DNA of 64,000 nucleotides from Planococcus citri. Lineage: Eukaryota > Arthropoda > Insecta > Hemiptera > Pseudococcidae. Of this stretch, positions 34,501 to 49,500 are shown in pieces. Every line of letters starts with the position of its first letter. The first letter of the stretch is position 1. The notes under the pieces are model-generated. The model saw only the letters and a list, made by a program, of their open reading frames with translations, made no database searches and was not told the origin of the DNA. Position numbers and translations under genes: made by a program. The stretch is from the NCBI RefSeq assembly GCF_950023065.1, contig NC_088678.1, forward strand, positions 41,158,580 to 41,222,579, in the 5' to 3' direction.

Positions 34501-37500
34501 TCCCTATATTTTAAAATCGTTCATTTTGTTAGGAATTTTCTCAATGGAAAATGTTTAGAATGACTGAGCTAAAAATTCCAAAGTTTGATCAGGTAAAAAA
34601 ATTATCGTAAAAAAAAAAAGGAAAAGTCATTTCTTCGGTTTGAACTAAAGCACAATAATGAGGAAGGAAACTTTGTACACGCAATTATCCAGATCTGAAT
34701 GTCCACTCATTTTTGGAAATGATTTTCCCTGACTTTTCCAGGTTTTTCAGACCAAATTTTCCATTTTCCAGACCATTTTTCCAAAATAAAAACATCACCC
34801 CTACTTTTACGTTTTTCAACGTTCGGTTCCAAGTCCGAACTGAATGAAATTACTCGAGCGATGCGAAGGAAATTTTTTCCAAAATAAATACAATAAAACT
34901 ACTAGAATTATTAAAAAATTACCGATAAACAGTTAAACACTTTCAAAAAATTCCGTGACTTTTGAAGGAAAATCGCTCGAAATTCCTGAAATTCCCTGAC
35001 TTTTCCAGACGGTCGAAACTCCCTGGCTTTTCCAGATGTGGACACCCTGCAGATGACAGTTCCTACTGTCGATAAACATCCTCGAGTAGGTAGATATGTT
35101 TGAAAAAATGTTTCACAAGGAAAGCATTCGACTTTAGAATTTTAGGTGACAACGAAACTTAGATAAGACAAACACTTCCAGGATTACAAAAAAAACTCCA
35201 TCCCCCAATTTTAAGCTGCTGAAATCAATTTTTCGAATTTTGGCGAATTTTTCAAATTTTTGTCACGAAGGTTATGTAACAAAATTACGAAAAAAATCGC
35301 TACATCTCTCCACTTGTAATATGAACTTCAGCATCTGAAATTTTGACCAGAGGCGATAGGACAAGCCTAAGAGGAAAAGAAGGATTTTTCTTTAGGCTTG
35401 TGAGCTTTACGTCTTTTTTGTGCCCCTTTGAAAACTTGTAAAAATCATCAGTACAAGCAAATCAATGACATTTCTTCAAAAAAAATCATCAACATTTTAT
35501 TTATGTCACTTTCAGAATTTAATTTCAAAATTTTCATGTAACCTATAATTTTTTTCACAAAATTTTTCTGAAAAACAGTAGTTTTTTCGACTCCTCACAT
35601 TCCATTTTTCAAGATTTTTTGGAGATGGAGAAAAGTGAGAAATATTTGAAAGGAAGCGCTGATTTATTCGAAATTTTCCGAATGACCACTTCACCCTCTC
35701 CATCGTTCAAATCATCACTTCGACAATCGGTTCAATTTGCAAATCCTTTCACGAACCCAAATATATGTGAAAAATTTCGTTTTCTAACTTGACTCCCAAA
35801 TTTGTCTAATCACAGTATTAATTGATTAGGAATAAAACATACACATTTAGACAAAATTTTAGCTACTTACTGAAATTGTGATTTTTCCATGTTATTAACT
35901 AATTCATGAAAACAAGTAGTGTGAAGTATTGGAATCTCGAATTCGTTCAAAGATGATATTAATTGATTCAGAACTAGTAAACACATGCCCCTTGGGCGAA
36001 ATTTCAGCTGCTGAAGTTTATATATGTACTAATATGGGCCATGGGGTGAAGGAACTGACGATTTATCTAATTCATAGGTATACCTACCAAACCCCATTAG
36101 AAAGTACATAAAAATATCTACAATTTTTCTCATCTAAAAATCTCCCCTTTTTAAGAGGGGGGAGGAGGAGGTTCATCCTGAATTGTGTCTACCAAAAATT
36201 TACCCAATAAGATCCAAAATAGCGAGACAATTTTGAAAATACAATCTCGCTCAACGAATGTTTTTAGTTTTCACGACGACGAGTAGGTAAACCGCAACGG
36301 TTTCCGTGACACTGACAATGAGATACGACGAGGTAAGTATACGGTATTCGGCATCTCTACAAAAATGAAGACGTTACCGGCGAATGGAATTCCGATAATT
36401 AACGCAATGACGTTAAAATCGCTTTAAAACTTTCTCTATTTACGAATCATCATACGACATACTTTATGAGTTGTTGGTATGCATCCCAAACCTCTCCCTT
36501 CATTACAAAAACACACACAAGACGATATGGTGTAAGTATAGAGGTACTATTGCTAGCAGAAATTATATCTATGTACTAACATACGAGTATTTGGTACGTA
36601 TAATATTTCCATCTCGCATTTATGAAATACACACCGATGTACCGTTCCTATGTAGCATTTTATCAAATTTTTAGGGTTTTGAAATATCGAGGAAAATCTT
36701 CGCAGCCAGACCATAAATTTGAAATTTAAGATGCTCGAAAGCGTAATATTTAATTTTAATGAAAGATGCACCAGACGATAATAAAGAATACATTGTAAGT
36801 AATCTAATCTAACATCTTGTAGAAAATTGGAGAATTTCGTTGCTTTCCTCGTGCGATGATGATCGGATCTGATTAATGGTTTTGACCACTACATAACTTA
36901 TAAAAAGTACCTATACGGATTAGTTTACAAATAAACTTTCGAGACTAGGATTTACTTCCGATAGACATGTCTAAATAAAGAAGTTGGTTCAAGACGTCCA
37001 GCCAGGATTATGAGAGAGGCAACGAATTAAGTCCGAATTATATATATAGATAGGTGCATGTAAACATAACATAGATTCCGATTCCATTAACATAACAGGA
37101 TTAAAAAAATAAATAAAAAAGGTGTACTGGATAACAAGCAACGGCTGGTGAGTCTGTTGTGTGCATTATTTCTTTAAGCTGCGGTGTTCAGTTCAGTTCG
37201 GTTCAGTTCATGCAGAAATTTCACATCTGTGGTACTTAGATACAGATACGCAGCCCAGTCTTGTCATATCCGAATCGTATTAAAAGAATGAATAAACCAG
37301 TTCAACTCCTTATAGCCAGAGAGCCACAGATGCGTAATGCTTTGTAACCTATTGTAAGACCGGAAACAAACCGAGTGCTCGATTTAGAAAGACAAATCGA
37401 AGGGCAAAATTGACGTGGTACAGAGAGACTCTCGATTACAAAATCAATTCGCGAATCAAAGTCGAGCATACAAATTACTGACGTATGTAAGCTGTAGGTT

Positions 37501-40500
37501 TTAATATGATAAAACCGTTTCATCAGTCATCTTCAGAGAAAGCAATGTTGCGCCGACTCGTGGTAGTTGTCTAGTGCCAAAGTGTATAAAAAACTCCGCT
37601 CACGTATATGGCGGATATTTGTAAAACCTCGTACGTGCTTCGTGAAAAAAAAAGGCTTTAGAAACCAGGCGCATCGGATATTTCGTCGTTTATCCGTTTC
37701 CACTGCTGTGAGGAATGTTCGATTGCATATGCACAACGGCAACGTGTCCGCTAATCCAATACGCAGTTTGCAGTTCAACATTGACAATTGGATGCGAAAA
37801 AATTTCGGATGCGTACGACGAAGGCTTCTGTAATCAGGCGATCGCGTATATAGGTATCTACGAATTGCAATTCACCCAACTCGATCAGACTTATAAAAAT
37901 TTTGCACACGAAACCTTTGTCACGCAATACGTATCGCGGAAAAGACGCAAATATAAGTACAAAGTTGTGTCTCTGCTGCTGCAGTTGCCTTCTTGTCTAC
38001 CATTGGCACATTCTTCCAGCTATTGTCTTCAGTACAACCTTCGCCAGTCCATTGCAAGATGCTGAGATTGGTCGAGAAGACCCTTTATGCAATATAATCA
38101 CGTAGAGATAGATATACAGCATCCTTATTCGCCTCAGTAGCTTAATTGTACCCCACCCCATCATTCTTCTTCAGACCATACAACATTGTTGACAGCATAT
38201 AACAATTGAGTGCATTTTTCCAGGTTTGTCTTCGTTAGGACCTTCAGTCTTCGCCCACTCATTATGAATTCAATCGGGAAACCTCTTATGCAATATGAGC
38301 ACCTGCATTGCATTCATGTTTCAGTATGACCGCAGCATTTCCCCCCCCCCTCCCTTCTAAATTCGTTGGTGTAGCGCGCGAGAATTATCAACAGGGTGTC
38401 TACTGTCTAACAAAGCTCCCTGATAAAAAATCATGACTCCTTCATAACTTTTTCATGACCTATTTTTCACATCTTTACCACATGAAAATTACCCCCCCCC
38501 CCAAAAAAAATTAAATAACTTGAAACTGCGAGGAAATTGAACATGGTTGCCATTTTTTACAGGATCGAAAATTAGGTAATTTTTTTCATTTTTCCAATTT
38601 TTTGAACAATTTTTATTTATTTTTTTCCCATTTTATGGGCTTTTAAAAAAATTTTCCAAGAGTGTTTCGAGCAAAATTCATGACTTTTTCAAGACTTTTC
38701 ATGACTTTCATGGCCGTTAGATAAGTACACTGATTAATTATTTTGATCGGGAGAAATGCATTTTGTTTGTCGTCAAAAAATTAGCAAAAATGAAGAAGCC
38801 GAAATGTTCTACTTGAATAGTATTTTAGCCAACAACGTATGGGAAAAGCTCATTGTCTTCTTGACGAAACCAAAATAAAATGATTCTCAATTTTTGATTT
38901 TTCTGATCTGTGATTGATGGTTCGCAAAAGCACACGTGAGAGGTGAGGAAGGGAGCAAGAGGGGGATGAAGAGGAGTAACGGAACTGAAGCTGCTGAAAT
39001 AACCTCAATTATTTCAGGCAGTGATGAATGACGATGCTCGAGATGCAGATTTTGGTTGCTTTCCAGATATAGGTATGAATATTTTTGAAGTAAATTTTCA
39101 CCCTGGAATAGCTCGAGTGTTATGACACCCAAATTTTCATAAAAATAGAACTGCATGAACCATTCTAAAAATTTTCAGATTACCGCTTTTTCTGGCATTT
39201 TTTATTTGCTCTCTTTCTTGTGAAGAACTGGGCTGCGTCTTTAAAAATGAGCCCTGTTCAAATTTCCAACCCTCACCTCTTCCTATCCCATATTTTCACC
39301 CTTCACTTGTCATCCCATGAAAAACACCCTTAAAAGAAAATTTTTAAAAATCGTGAAAAAATAGCTTTTTGCACTTTTGATGATCTTCCATCCAAATCTA
39401 TTAAAAGTTTGATTGTTTACGATCGTACACCTCTGAAAAGAGGTTGAAAAACTCAAAATGCTTATTTCGCTCAGAAGAACTCTAAAAAAAATATTCCAAG
39501 AGTTCCACATTATGACCCTTATGAGGGAAATATTTCAACTGAAAGAAAAATTTCTGAACTGAACAAAGCTAAATCGAGTGAGTATGCAAACTAGACAGCT
39601 AAGCAAAGCTTAGCTGCAAAGTGTGCGTAGCTAGCTGCCTTTTCTACAGCTATAACTGTTATTACATCTAGGTAGTGCATAAGTGAATCAACCATGTCAC
39701 AGTGACGAGAATTTTTGAAACTCTCACTGCTTCAAAATAATAATTGTTTTTCAGTGTTTTCATATTTTCCAAATTACAATAGGTATTTCAGAATAAATTA
39801 TAAGCTTGTATTGCTTCTAAATTAAGAAATTTCTAGTTGTTTTTCATAGTTTGCATTGTTTTAAAATTTACAAAATTTCAAATCAATTTCCCGAATTCCC
39901 CATCGAATCGCTACAATTTCATAAAGTTTTCAATAAATTTTCAGAATTTTGCATTACTGCTGAGTTAGGAAATTTGCAATCAATTTTTAGAGTTCACATT
40001 GCCTCTAAATAGTCAAATTTTGAATAATTTTTCAGAATTCTTATTGTCTTTAAATTAAAAAATTTCAAATTCAATTTTCAATTTCATATTGTCCACAAAT
40101 TGTAAAACGTTTACTCAATTTTTTGAATTCACATTGCCTCCAATTTTTCAGAATTCTCATCTTCTTCATAAATATTACAATACTTATTTCATATAATTTT
40201 CAAGTTCACATTATCTGCAACTTACAGAACTTTTAATCAATTTTTGGAATTCTCAGCGTCTCTAAATACAAATTTTCATATTATTTTTTTTAGAATTTCT
40301 ATTGTCTTCAAATTTATAAATTTTCAAACCAATTTTCAGAACTTGCTTTTTATTCTAAATTAAGAATTAAATCTTATAAAATATGTTAAGAATTTGCATT
40401 GCCTCTAAATTACACAAAAAAATATGGGTAATTTTTACAAAAAAATTTAACTAAATACTAGTATTTAGCACAATTAAGTACCAGATCCCATTCAATAATT

Positions 40501-43500
40501 TTTACTGTAATCGTATAGTAAAAATTATCATTTTAATAAATTTTGCTATAGGTACCAATAGTAAAAATCATTTTGTTTTAATAATTTTTACTAAATCATG
40601 ATAATAAAAATTACATGTTTCAATTGTACAAAAATTAGTTTAATTACTCATTTTGAAGTAATTTTTAAATTATTAGTAAAAAGTTAAAAATTATTCATGT
40701 CAAGGTAATTCTTACTATACGTATGGCTATAGGTAGACAAAAAATTAATGAAATGAATTTTTAGTTAGCAAATATATCATAATCAGCATTATTTTTACCC
40801 CATTATCATGTACCTACTACATAGGTAACTCCAAAGCATTTACCTATCCAATTTCCCTACTTTCTGTCACCTACCTACTTACCTCACGGGGATTCGAACC
40901 TGGGTCCCTAAATTTCCTATTCCTACCTACATGCCCTAACCATTCGACTACGAGTTCACATGGTGAGTTTGGGCATTAAAAGAATATATTTGTTGGGTAA
41001 ACGCCCCACCAAACCACTCCCACTTGGAATTTACAACTAACAGACCGGGGGTGTAACAGGGTACAATGAAACACAGCTGGTGATGGAATAGACTGGGGGT
41101 ATAGCAGGGTACAATAAGCGGCAGGTGTTCTACAAGTCCCCTTTTCCCTTTTTTAGGATTTAATGCATTAAAATAATGAACTAAAATTGCAATTACTCAG
41201 CAATTACCCGTCCGAATTGAATGAAAATTAATCTATTCCCTCCGCCTTAATGATTCTCAAATGGTGTCCAATAGGTACAAAAAACGGTTGGGGATAGCTT
41301 AAGAGAACATTCATTGTAATTGAAATTTCAATTTCTCAAAGCGAAACCAATAGTGTGCTACGCACACTAAAAAACATCACCGCTTGAAATTCGGGTGCTA
41401 AAAAGCATTTTTTGACTTTTGATGAATTTTTAAAAATTGTTGGATCAAAAATGCAAAAAATTTAAAATTTTACAGAATCGACCTAGAAAGTTGAAATTTG
41501 GAATGTACCCTACTTTTGAACCTCCGAATCGATTGGAAACGACTTCGAACCGTTTCGAGCAAATCTGGAGCCTCCAGTAAATTTTTGAAAATTGAAATTT
41601 CCACAAAATTTTGTCCAATGAAGTTAGAAAGCTAAAATTTACATTATACCATAATTTTAACATTCTGAGTCGATTGAACATGGTTTCCAACCGTTCTGGA
41701 GTCTCCAGCCATTTTTTGGAAATTCTGGAATTTTAAAAAATGTCATAAAAACCGTCCAAATTGACTTTGACATGTATAAACACGATTGATATTCCACCAA
41801 ATTTCTGCTTTCTGAGTCAATTTGTTGAAATTCCGATTTTTTTCACTTTTTGGCCCACTGATTTTCAGAAATTCGCAAAAAAATCGAAATAAAAATTTTA
41901 TCACAAGAAACAATAAGGACTAACTTCTACTTATTAATAAGTTGCAAAATCCCAGCAAAATGCCAATCCATCAATTTTTACCTAGCTATGCTGTTCATAC
42001 TCCCCCTCTACTTACCCCTTAAATTTTTCAGGATCTTTAGTTGACCAATTATACTAGAGTACATATTAAATAACTACAAGTAAAATTTAAAAAAACAGAA
42101 TAAAAATTCATTTTTGAATTCTGATCCTCCCTCGTTCTTCGTCCCTCCTCTCCCGACGTTTCCTCCTCAAAATCAAACATCAGTATTTTAATTCCAACAA
42201 ACTGATCCATAGGGAGGGCAATACAGAAGGGGTCAGCACAAAAAAAGAAAAATCCATCAGCACATTATCGCAAGAGGACTATCCTATCCCATCTCACCAA
42301 AAAATTACACCAACAAAGTATAGCCTAAAGCAATTACCGCAGGCACATGGCACATTCTTCGAGCCATTGTCATCATTACAGCTTTCATCCGGCCACAGCA
42401 AGTTCAATCGAAAAGACACCTTATGCAATATGAACACTTGTTCTACGACCATATCCACCTTTGCAGCTCTTCACCCCTCTTGAAAATTATTGTTAAAACT
42501 AACATATTGGAAATATCCGGTATAGGTTTTTTAAACCAGTTTCCTAATTGAAAATCTATGAGCAATATTATGTCATAGTGTGGAACTATCGGGTATTACG
42601 TAAATTCGCTAATAGGTACGTGCCAAGCATTTTTCATTATGAAACAACGTAAAAATTATCCATCCACTCGACACAACGCCATCGTTTGCATTGCTATTGG
42701 TTTGTTTTGAATTTCAGACGAACTTCGCTTCTTCCGATTACGCGCTTATTAATTACCATTTTACCTTCGTACTCGACCGGATAATTTAATTTTATCAAAA
42801 AAAAAAATTTACCATGTGGCTTAACAGGTTTTTAATATGGGTTATTTCGTATACATCGACGTCGGCTTTCTGGTCCATTTCATTTAAATTACAACCACAA
42901 CACAGTATGCAACAGGAAAAAGTCACCACGCCAGAGGTTTTGTTTTTATTGACCGTACCATACGCCATACGATATATTCGGAAGCAGTGTCGGAATTTTA
43001 GACCAGAAATACCTCTACATAATAATTTATACGAAACAAGAATACACGTAGGTACGCGGCTAATAAGAAGATGATTTAATCATCGAGCATTTTTAGAAAA
43101 AAAAAATCCCCAATAAGCAGTTTCTAGTTGTAGGCAAATACATACAATATTACTGCAGTCGAAATTTATTGCATGCAACACGCCTCAAATGTTGAGATAA
43201 TATCGCGTAATTATCTCCAAAAATAACTCTCTGGCCAGTAAGAATCTTTTAATCACTAAATTATTATCATATTTGTTAAAACGTTTTAAGTTACCTTGGT
43301 TAGCTTGATTTATATACTGCTTTTAAGAGAGGCTAGGTTTGAATTACTTTACCTCTTAATGATTATTATTATAATTATTTAAAATATTTCTGGCATGTAT
43401 CATTTCACCACAGCCTTTACTTTACTTAGCTATAAGTATATACTTATTCGAATTCTCATCGTATAATGATACCTATTTAAACTTACTTTCTAAACATTAA

Positions 43501-46500
43501 CAGGCTGACTTTGACTTATTGTATGTTGTATCGAGTGCCTGGGCCATTGATATCTTGCCAGAAATGTATTTTATTCTGTTTTGGTCATAAATTTCACTTG
43601 GCCCGAAGATCGATCCAAAATATTTTGTCGATTCATCGACTACTTTGTTTTGTTTACCTATAGGTATGTATTACATACGTATGTTTTTTTTAATGATTAT
43701 GTCTTTGTAGAAGCTTCGTAATAAAAAGTAATTTATTGAAGAGGTGTAAAGGGGTTTACAAATGAGTTGGGTTAGAACAGAAAAAAATAATAAAGGCATC
43801 GTTTAGACCCCCTCCTCCTCAACAAGGTCAAAAATTGAGGTCAACTCAGGTTTTAGGAATTTTCAAAACTGGGTTCGATCTTCTCTAAAAAGCTCATAAA
43901 AAATGAACACGAAAAATGTTCAAATTAAAGTTCAAACTCTGCAGAAATGAACACTCGAGAAAAAAATTGAAGAAATTGAAACAATATACATAAAAATGCG
44001 ACTCTTCTGTAATAAAGTTCTTTGATCCACGATATCCTTATGCAATAAATACGATGACACATAATCCTCTACCTTGATGAAAATTTTCAAATGACCTACG
44101 CTCATTCACTTCCTTACATTCACATTACATACTCCATAATCATTCGATCATTGCACCTCATTAAATGAATCAGCGTATCTAAAATAGGAAAAAAGAGAAT
44201 TACACATACCTAGATAGAATAAGATGATACTTTAAATGCGATCATCATTGTATTCACTTCAGGGTCGCGTCTCTTACTATGTGATAATTTTTTAGTAAGG
44301 AAGTTGAATTTAATCTCGTCATCTTTACGATTTTTGGCAAGATTTTCAAAACAATTGATAATTTATCAAAATATTTAATATTTGTTCGCCATTGTCACCT
44401 GCAATAATTCATCCGCGTGTTGTTTTTACGTATTATTACGTATTTATTTTGATAGAGAATTTTTAATTTTTGATTGTTTCTTTCTTGCTGAGAATTTGAA
44501 GGGCAACCACGATCAGCCAAGTTGATTTAGTTTTGATTGCGTATTTTCAAGATGGAAAATGCATATGTGATTACCACCCAGCAATATCGTGAAGTCGAAT
44601 AAAAAATTGAGAATTTTGAAAAAACATAAATAATGATTTTTTCCTCCTTCCTCATACGATGCATTTTCATCAGATGACTCGTGAATAGGTAAAGAGCGAA
44701 CAGGTTTTAAAAATTTCAGCATTTTCAATGCCCAGCTAAAAACACCATAAAAAATGTTTTTCTTTTTTAAAGAAAAAAATCCAAAAAAGTTCTTCTTGAA
44801 AAACTCAAAAAAAAATTGTTTGATCCATCTAATTGCAATTTTTTTGTAACACCAAAAAATTATCAATTGAGCCCCAAGTTCAGAAATTTTTGAAAAAAGT
44901 AGGTATCATCACAGATGCCATAGCTAGCAGCATCAAAGTGCTATGGAAGGTGAAGGAGGAGGAGTTATTTTCAAATTTGAACTTCTGTATTTTGATTTGA
45001 CCACCTACATTATTTTCTGGATTGAAAGCAGGTGATATTTTTTAAAATCACGAACGTTCTCCTCCTTAAATTTGGTGTACAACTTTCCTCAAAAAATACA
45101 TCACTGAGAAAACACCAGAGGGCAAAGAGAGGAAACATCTTTCGCTGAGTAGTGCTTTTTATACACCATTTTATTTTTACGAACATTTCCTCGGATTTTC
45201 AGTCCCAAAAATTCCAGTGAGGTTTTTTTCAAAATCAAACAATCTACGGTTATCCAATTCGAAAAATGAATTTTTCAACTACATCGTATTTCAGTGAGAG
45301 GGGGAGTTGGAATTTTTCATACGAAATTTTCCTATTTTCAAATCACCCAAGAAAAAATGAAAGGAATTCAAATTTTGAAAGGAGAGAATAGGCGAATAAA
45401 AAACTTGATTTTTGAAGAAAAAAAATTGAAAAAACAGAACTTTTTAGTAATTTTGAAAAAAAAAACAGGACAAAATCAGGAGAAGTAGGTTGAGCACATG
45501 GAACTATTAGACAAAGGATATCGGTTCTTACAAAGTGACCAATACCTACTTTAAATTTTTCCAAGACTGTTGTAAGTACGTGTTCTGCACAATTTTGCAG
45601 TTTGTAACTTACCCCCCCCCCCCCTCATTCACAAAATCAATCAATTTTGCTAGCAAAAATAATACTATGATGAAATAACCCAAACAAATACAAATACATT
45701 GGAAAAGAAAAACTCTCTCCTTATTTTTCAAGCTTTTTTTATTGCAAAGTACTTTTCAAAAAAAAAAGCTTGAAAAATAAGGAGAGAGTTTTTTTCTGTT
45801 CCAATATTATTGGACTCCTTAGTTTAGGTTCATCCTTTACCAAACAAATATCTTACCTACCTAACTACACCTACTCATAACTTTTAATTTCAGAAAAATG
45901 TAATTTGGGGACCATTTTCTCGACTTTTTTTTTACGAATTATTAGCCCAAAATTAGGAATTGGGCATTTTTTTTTTTTAATTTGAGTTGACTCTGCGGTG
46001 AAAAAAAATCCAACTTCTTGAAAAGAGTCATTTACTCGAAGTTCGATCCTTTTTTGAAAAGAGTAGATCTGACCTATAACTCTCTTCGTTTGCTAACCCT
46101 GCCCAAAAGCTAAATCATAAACGATTTTTGACCTATTAGTAAGTAAAATTGGGTCATTCCATGCCAAATCGGCGGATTTTTGCACGAGGGGTCTTCGATT
46201 TTTTTCAAAATCAGATCGTTTGTAGAGGTCATCAAACGATGACGAATGACGCAAACCGGACATTTTTTTGATTTTTTTTGACGGAGCTGTGGCGCTTCAA
46301 AGTTCTCCAAAATGGCCGAAAATGGAAAATTTCAGTTGCAAATTGCTCCGGTTGTACGTGGTATAGAATTTTGAACTTTTTTTCAAATTGTAGTACTTTG
46401 AGAGGGTAATCGACGAGTGATGTCAAAATCAGTGTTGCCACTTTTAAAAACCCAAAAAAATCGATTTTAAAACTTATAATTTAAATATAACCACGATGTC

Positions 46501-49500
46501 CGCCAGTAAAAATTCTGAAAAAATTCTCAGTTTTAGTCCTTTTTATGTAGAATAACATATCAAAAAATTGGAGGGGCCTTTTTTTTCATTTTCGAGAAAA
46601 AAAAATTACAAGTTTTACAATTGCTGCAAAAGTACCATCAGAAACCTAAAAAATGAAAATTTTTGCATTTTTGAAATATTTTACCAATGTGTGGACGATA
46701 ATGTGAAAAAAATCCCCCTCCCCTCAATTTGTCGACAAATTGACGAAAAATGCATATATTTCACTCTTGAAATAAAAATTTATAGCACGAAAAATGTCAA
46801 TTCGTTGACAAATGGGGGGAGAGGGATTTTTTCACATTATCGTCTACACATTGGTAAAATATTTCAAAAATGCAAAAATTTTCATTTTTTAGGTTTCTGA
46901 TGGTACTTTTGCAGCAATTGTAAAACTTGTAATTTTTTTTTCTCGAAAATGAAAAAAAAGGCCCCTCTAATTTTTTGATATGTTATTCTACATAAAAAGG
47001 ACTAAAACTGAGAATTTTTTCAGAATTTTTACTGGCGGACATCATGGTTATATTTAAATTATAAGTTTTAAAATCGATTTTTTTTAGGTTTTTAAAAGTG
47101 GCAACACTGATTTTGACATCACTCGTCGATTACCCTCTCAAAGTACTACAATTTGAAAAAAAGTTCAAAATTCTATACCACGTACAACCGGAGCAATTTG
47201 CAACTGAAATTTTCCATTTTCGGCCATTTTGGAGAACTTTGAAGCGCCACAGCTCCGTCAAAAAAAATCGAAAAAATGTCCCGTTTGCGCCATTCGTCAT
47301 CGTTTGATGACCTCTACAAATGATCTGATTTTGAAAAAAATCGAAGACCCCTCGTGCAAAAATCCGCCGATTTGGCATGGAATGACCCATTTACTAACAA
47401 GGGAGGAACATTTTTCAAAAGATGGTGGGCTGTAATCGTTCAAATAAACAGATCGTCAGGGATTTTTTTGATTTGAGCTTCATTATGATTCGGAATAGAT
47501 TTTTAAACGATCGTGTCAAAGGCATTAAAAAATGGATACCAAACGATTTTGGGAGACAGACAAATAATTTTGTTTGCATTTTGGGAACATTTTGATTTAT
47601 GATACCTTATTTTGGGCGCGAACAAGGCAAGAAAATGAGTTGTATGATTTTCAGGGTGATCTCTAGAATTTTATGAATTTTAAAACGATTTTTGCCTAGA
47701 AAATTTTTCAACAGATTTTAATCTGATATGAGAACCGCTACACACAAATCATTCGAAATAAACTCTCAATTTTTATGCTCATGTTCCATGCCAGGACCAA
47801 AGTTGACTGAAAAACGGCCAAAATAACTTGGCATTTTGTCCATTTCGATACAGACATCAATATGGAATCTGCTTCGATACATAACCATCACCATGAAGAC
47901 GACACGATCATTGACTCTTCGATCAGCCATCATCATAACACAGACATATGCGACGACAAATGATTATACCACTAGGAAAAAAGTTACTTTCTTGAAGACT
48001 AAATTCCAACACACCTTGTGTATCTATACGACAATAGAAAGTGGACATCAGGAACCTATTGGTGGAATAGGACCGCAGTCCGTTTCGGATATATTACCGT
48101 TCACATTACAAACCTATTAAATACGGTTGCCAGCGGTTTAACCGGCGTTTCAACTCCAGCACGAGCCGCCTATTATCGCACAACGTGTTTTTTTTCCTTC
48201 GGTGTAATATGTTATGACAATCACATTACTTGGCTATAAAATAGTATACTCGTACTTACATTACATATGTATGTAGTACTTATACTATACTGGACAGTGG
48301 GCAGTGGGCAGTGGGCAGAGGGCAGTGGGCACACGTTAATATAGTACACAGTAGCATTGGTATATTTTACTCCTTTTGATTTGTGGCTATTTTCGACGAC
48401 AGGTAAATATCACAGACGTATAGACGCATAGGTCTATATCTAAATCGTAGATCATTCTTTTTTGAAGCCTGTAATCCGCGTCATTGGTCGATTTGAATAT
48501 CAAGGTGGGTAATTTCAAAGCCAAAACGCGCCTTTGTATTGTACATCGTTTAATAAAAACGTGTTCAAAATGTCTAATGGGTAAATCATTAAACGAATAT
48601 TTAAACGGTTAAGTATTAAGTATATACGTGTATATGCGGAACTTGCTTAAGGCAACCCGGAATACTACGCCTTTAAAACTTTCTACGCGCTTACTATGTT
48701 AGTAATCTAGTACCGGTTCTAATCTATCGAATAGAGAGAAATTACATACGTACGTATATAAAACGTACATATGTAATATGTATATACGCGAACTGAGACG
48801 TGATTTAGATTTTTCTACATTTAAATTCCGTCTACGTCTGAATTTTTTTTCTATTTTTTTTTTTTACTTCATTTTTTTTTCTTTTTATTGTGTTTACACT
48901 CGCGATCAGTCCATAGTGCGACTCCAGGTACCGAGGCGACATTGGCGTTCAATTTTTAATAACGCGGAATAATCAAATTCGTACAGACCAAAGACCGTCG
49001 CGGCGCAGCGCGGCAGCCCGGAACGAATGCACGCGTTACATAATTTCCACATGTCATATTCGGTGTTGAAACCACATACCATACACCTTGTACAAAATTA
49101 GGCGTAGTTTTACCAAAAAAAAAATAAAATAAAAAATAAAAATATAGCCATCAATATTAAATAAACAAACCAAAAATTAATACCGAAGTAAAGCTCATCG
49201 TAAAATTTTATGACGAATTATGGCAAACGTCGGTTAAAATTTTAAAATTTACTCGCCGTTGTGGGTATACGTATGGTGTAAGAGCTGCGGGAATTTGACC
49301 GAAAGTTATTTCGACCTATTACGTAATAATGCGATGTATAAATCATCAATTTTATGCATTGCCGAGAACAATGTGACATTTTGACACATAATCAAAGATA
49401 ACGTACAAATCATCGTGTGTATTCGCGGTTATGTTTCGATATGCTACAGTTGTGACGTTCAGAACGCAATGCACACTGAAAGAAAATTTTCCAATAAGGT

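Noticed and set aside
37567..38065. Overlapping frames of 88 and 116 codons
   Set aside because: The frames overlap each other and an antisense frame, none matches a family I know, and part of the region is a dispersed repeat.
42814..43074. 86-codon frame starting MWLNRFLIW
   Set aside because: It has a plausible hydrophobic start but no homology that I recognise, and the context is repeat-rich intron.
46232..47307. Two nearly identical 69-codon frames on opposite strands
   Set aside because: They are a consequence of the palindrome at 46136-47397. The peptide shows no recognisable domain and the frames have no start or splice context.
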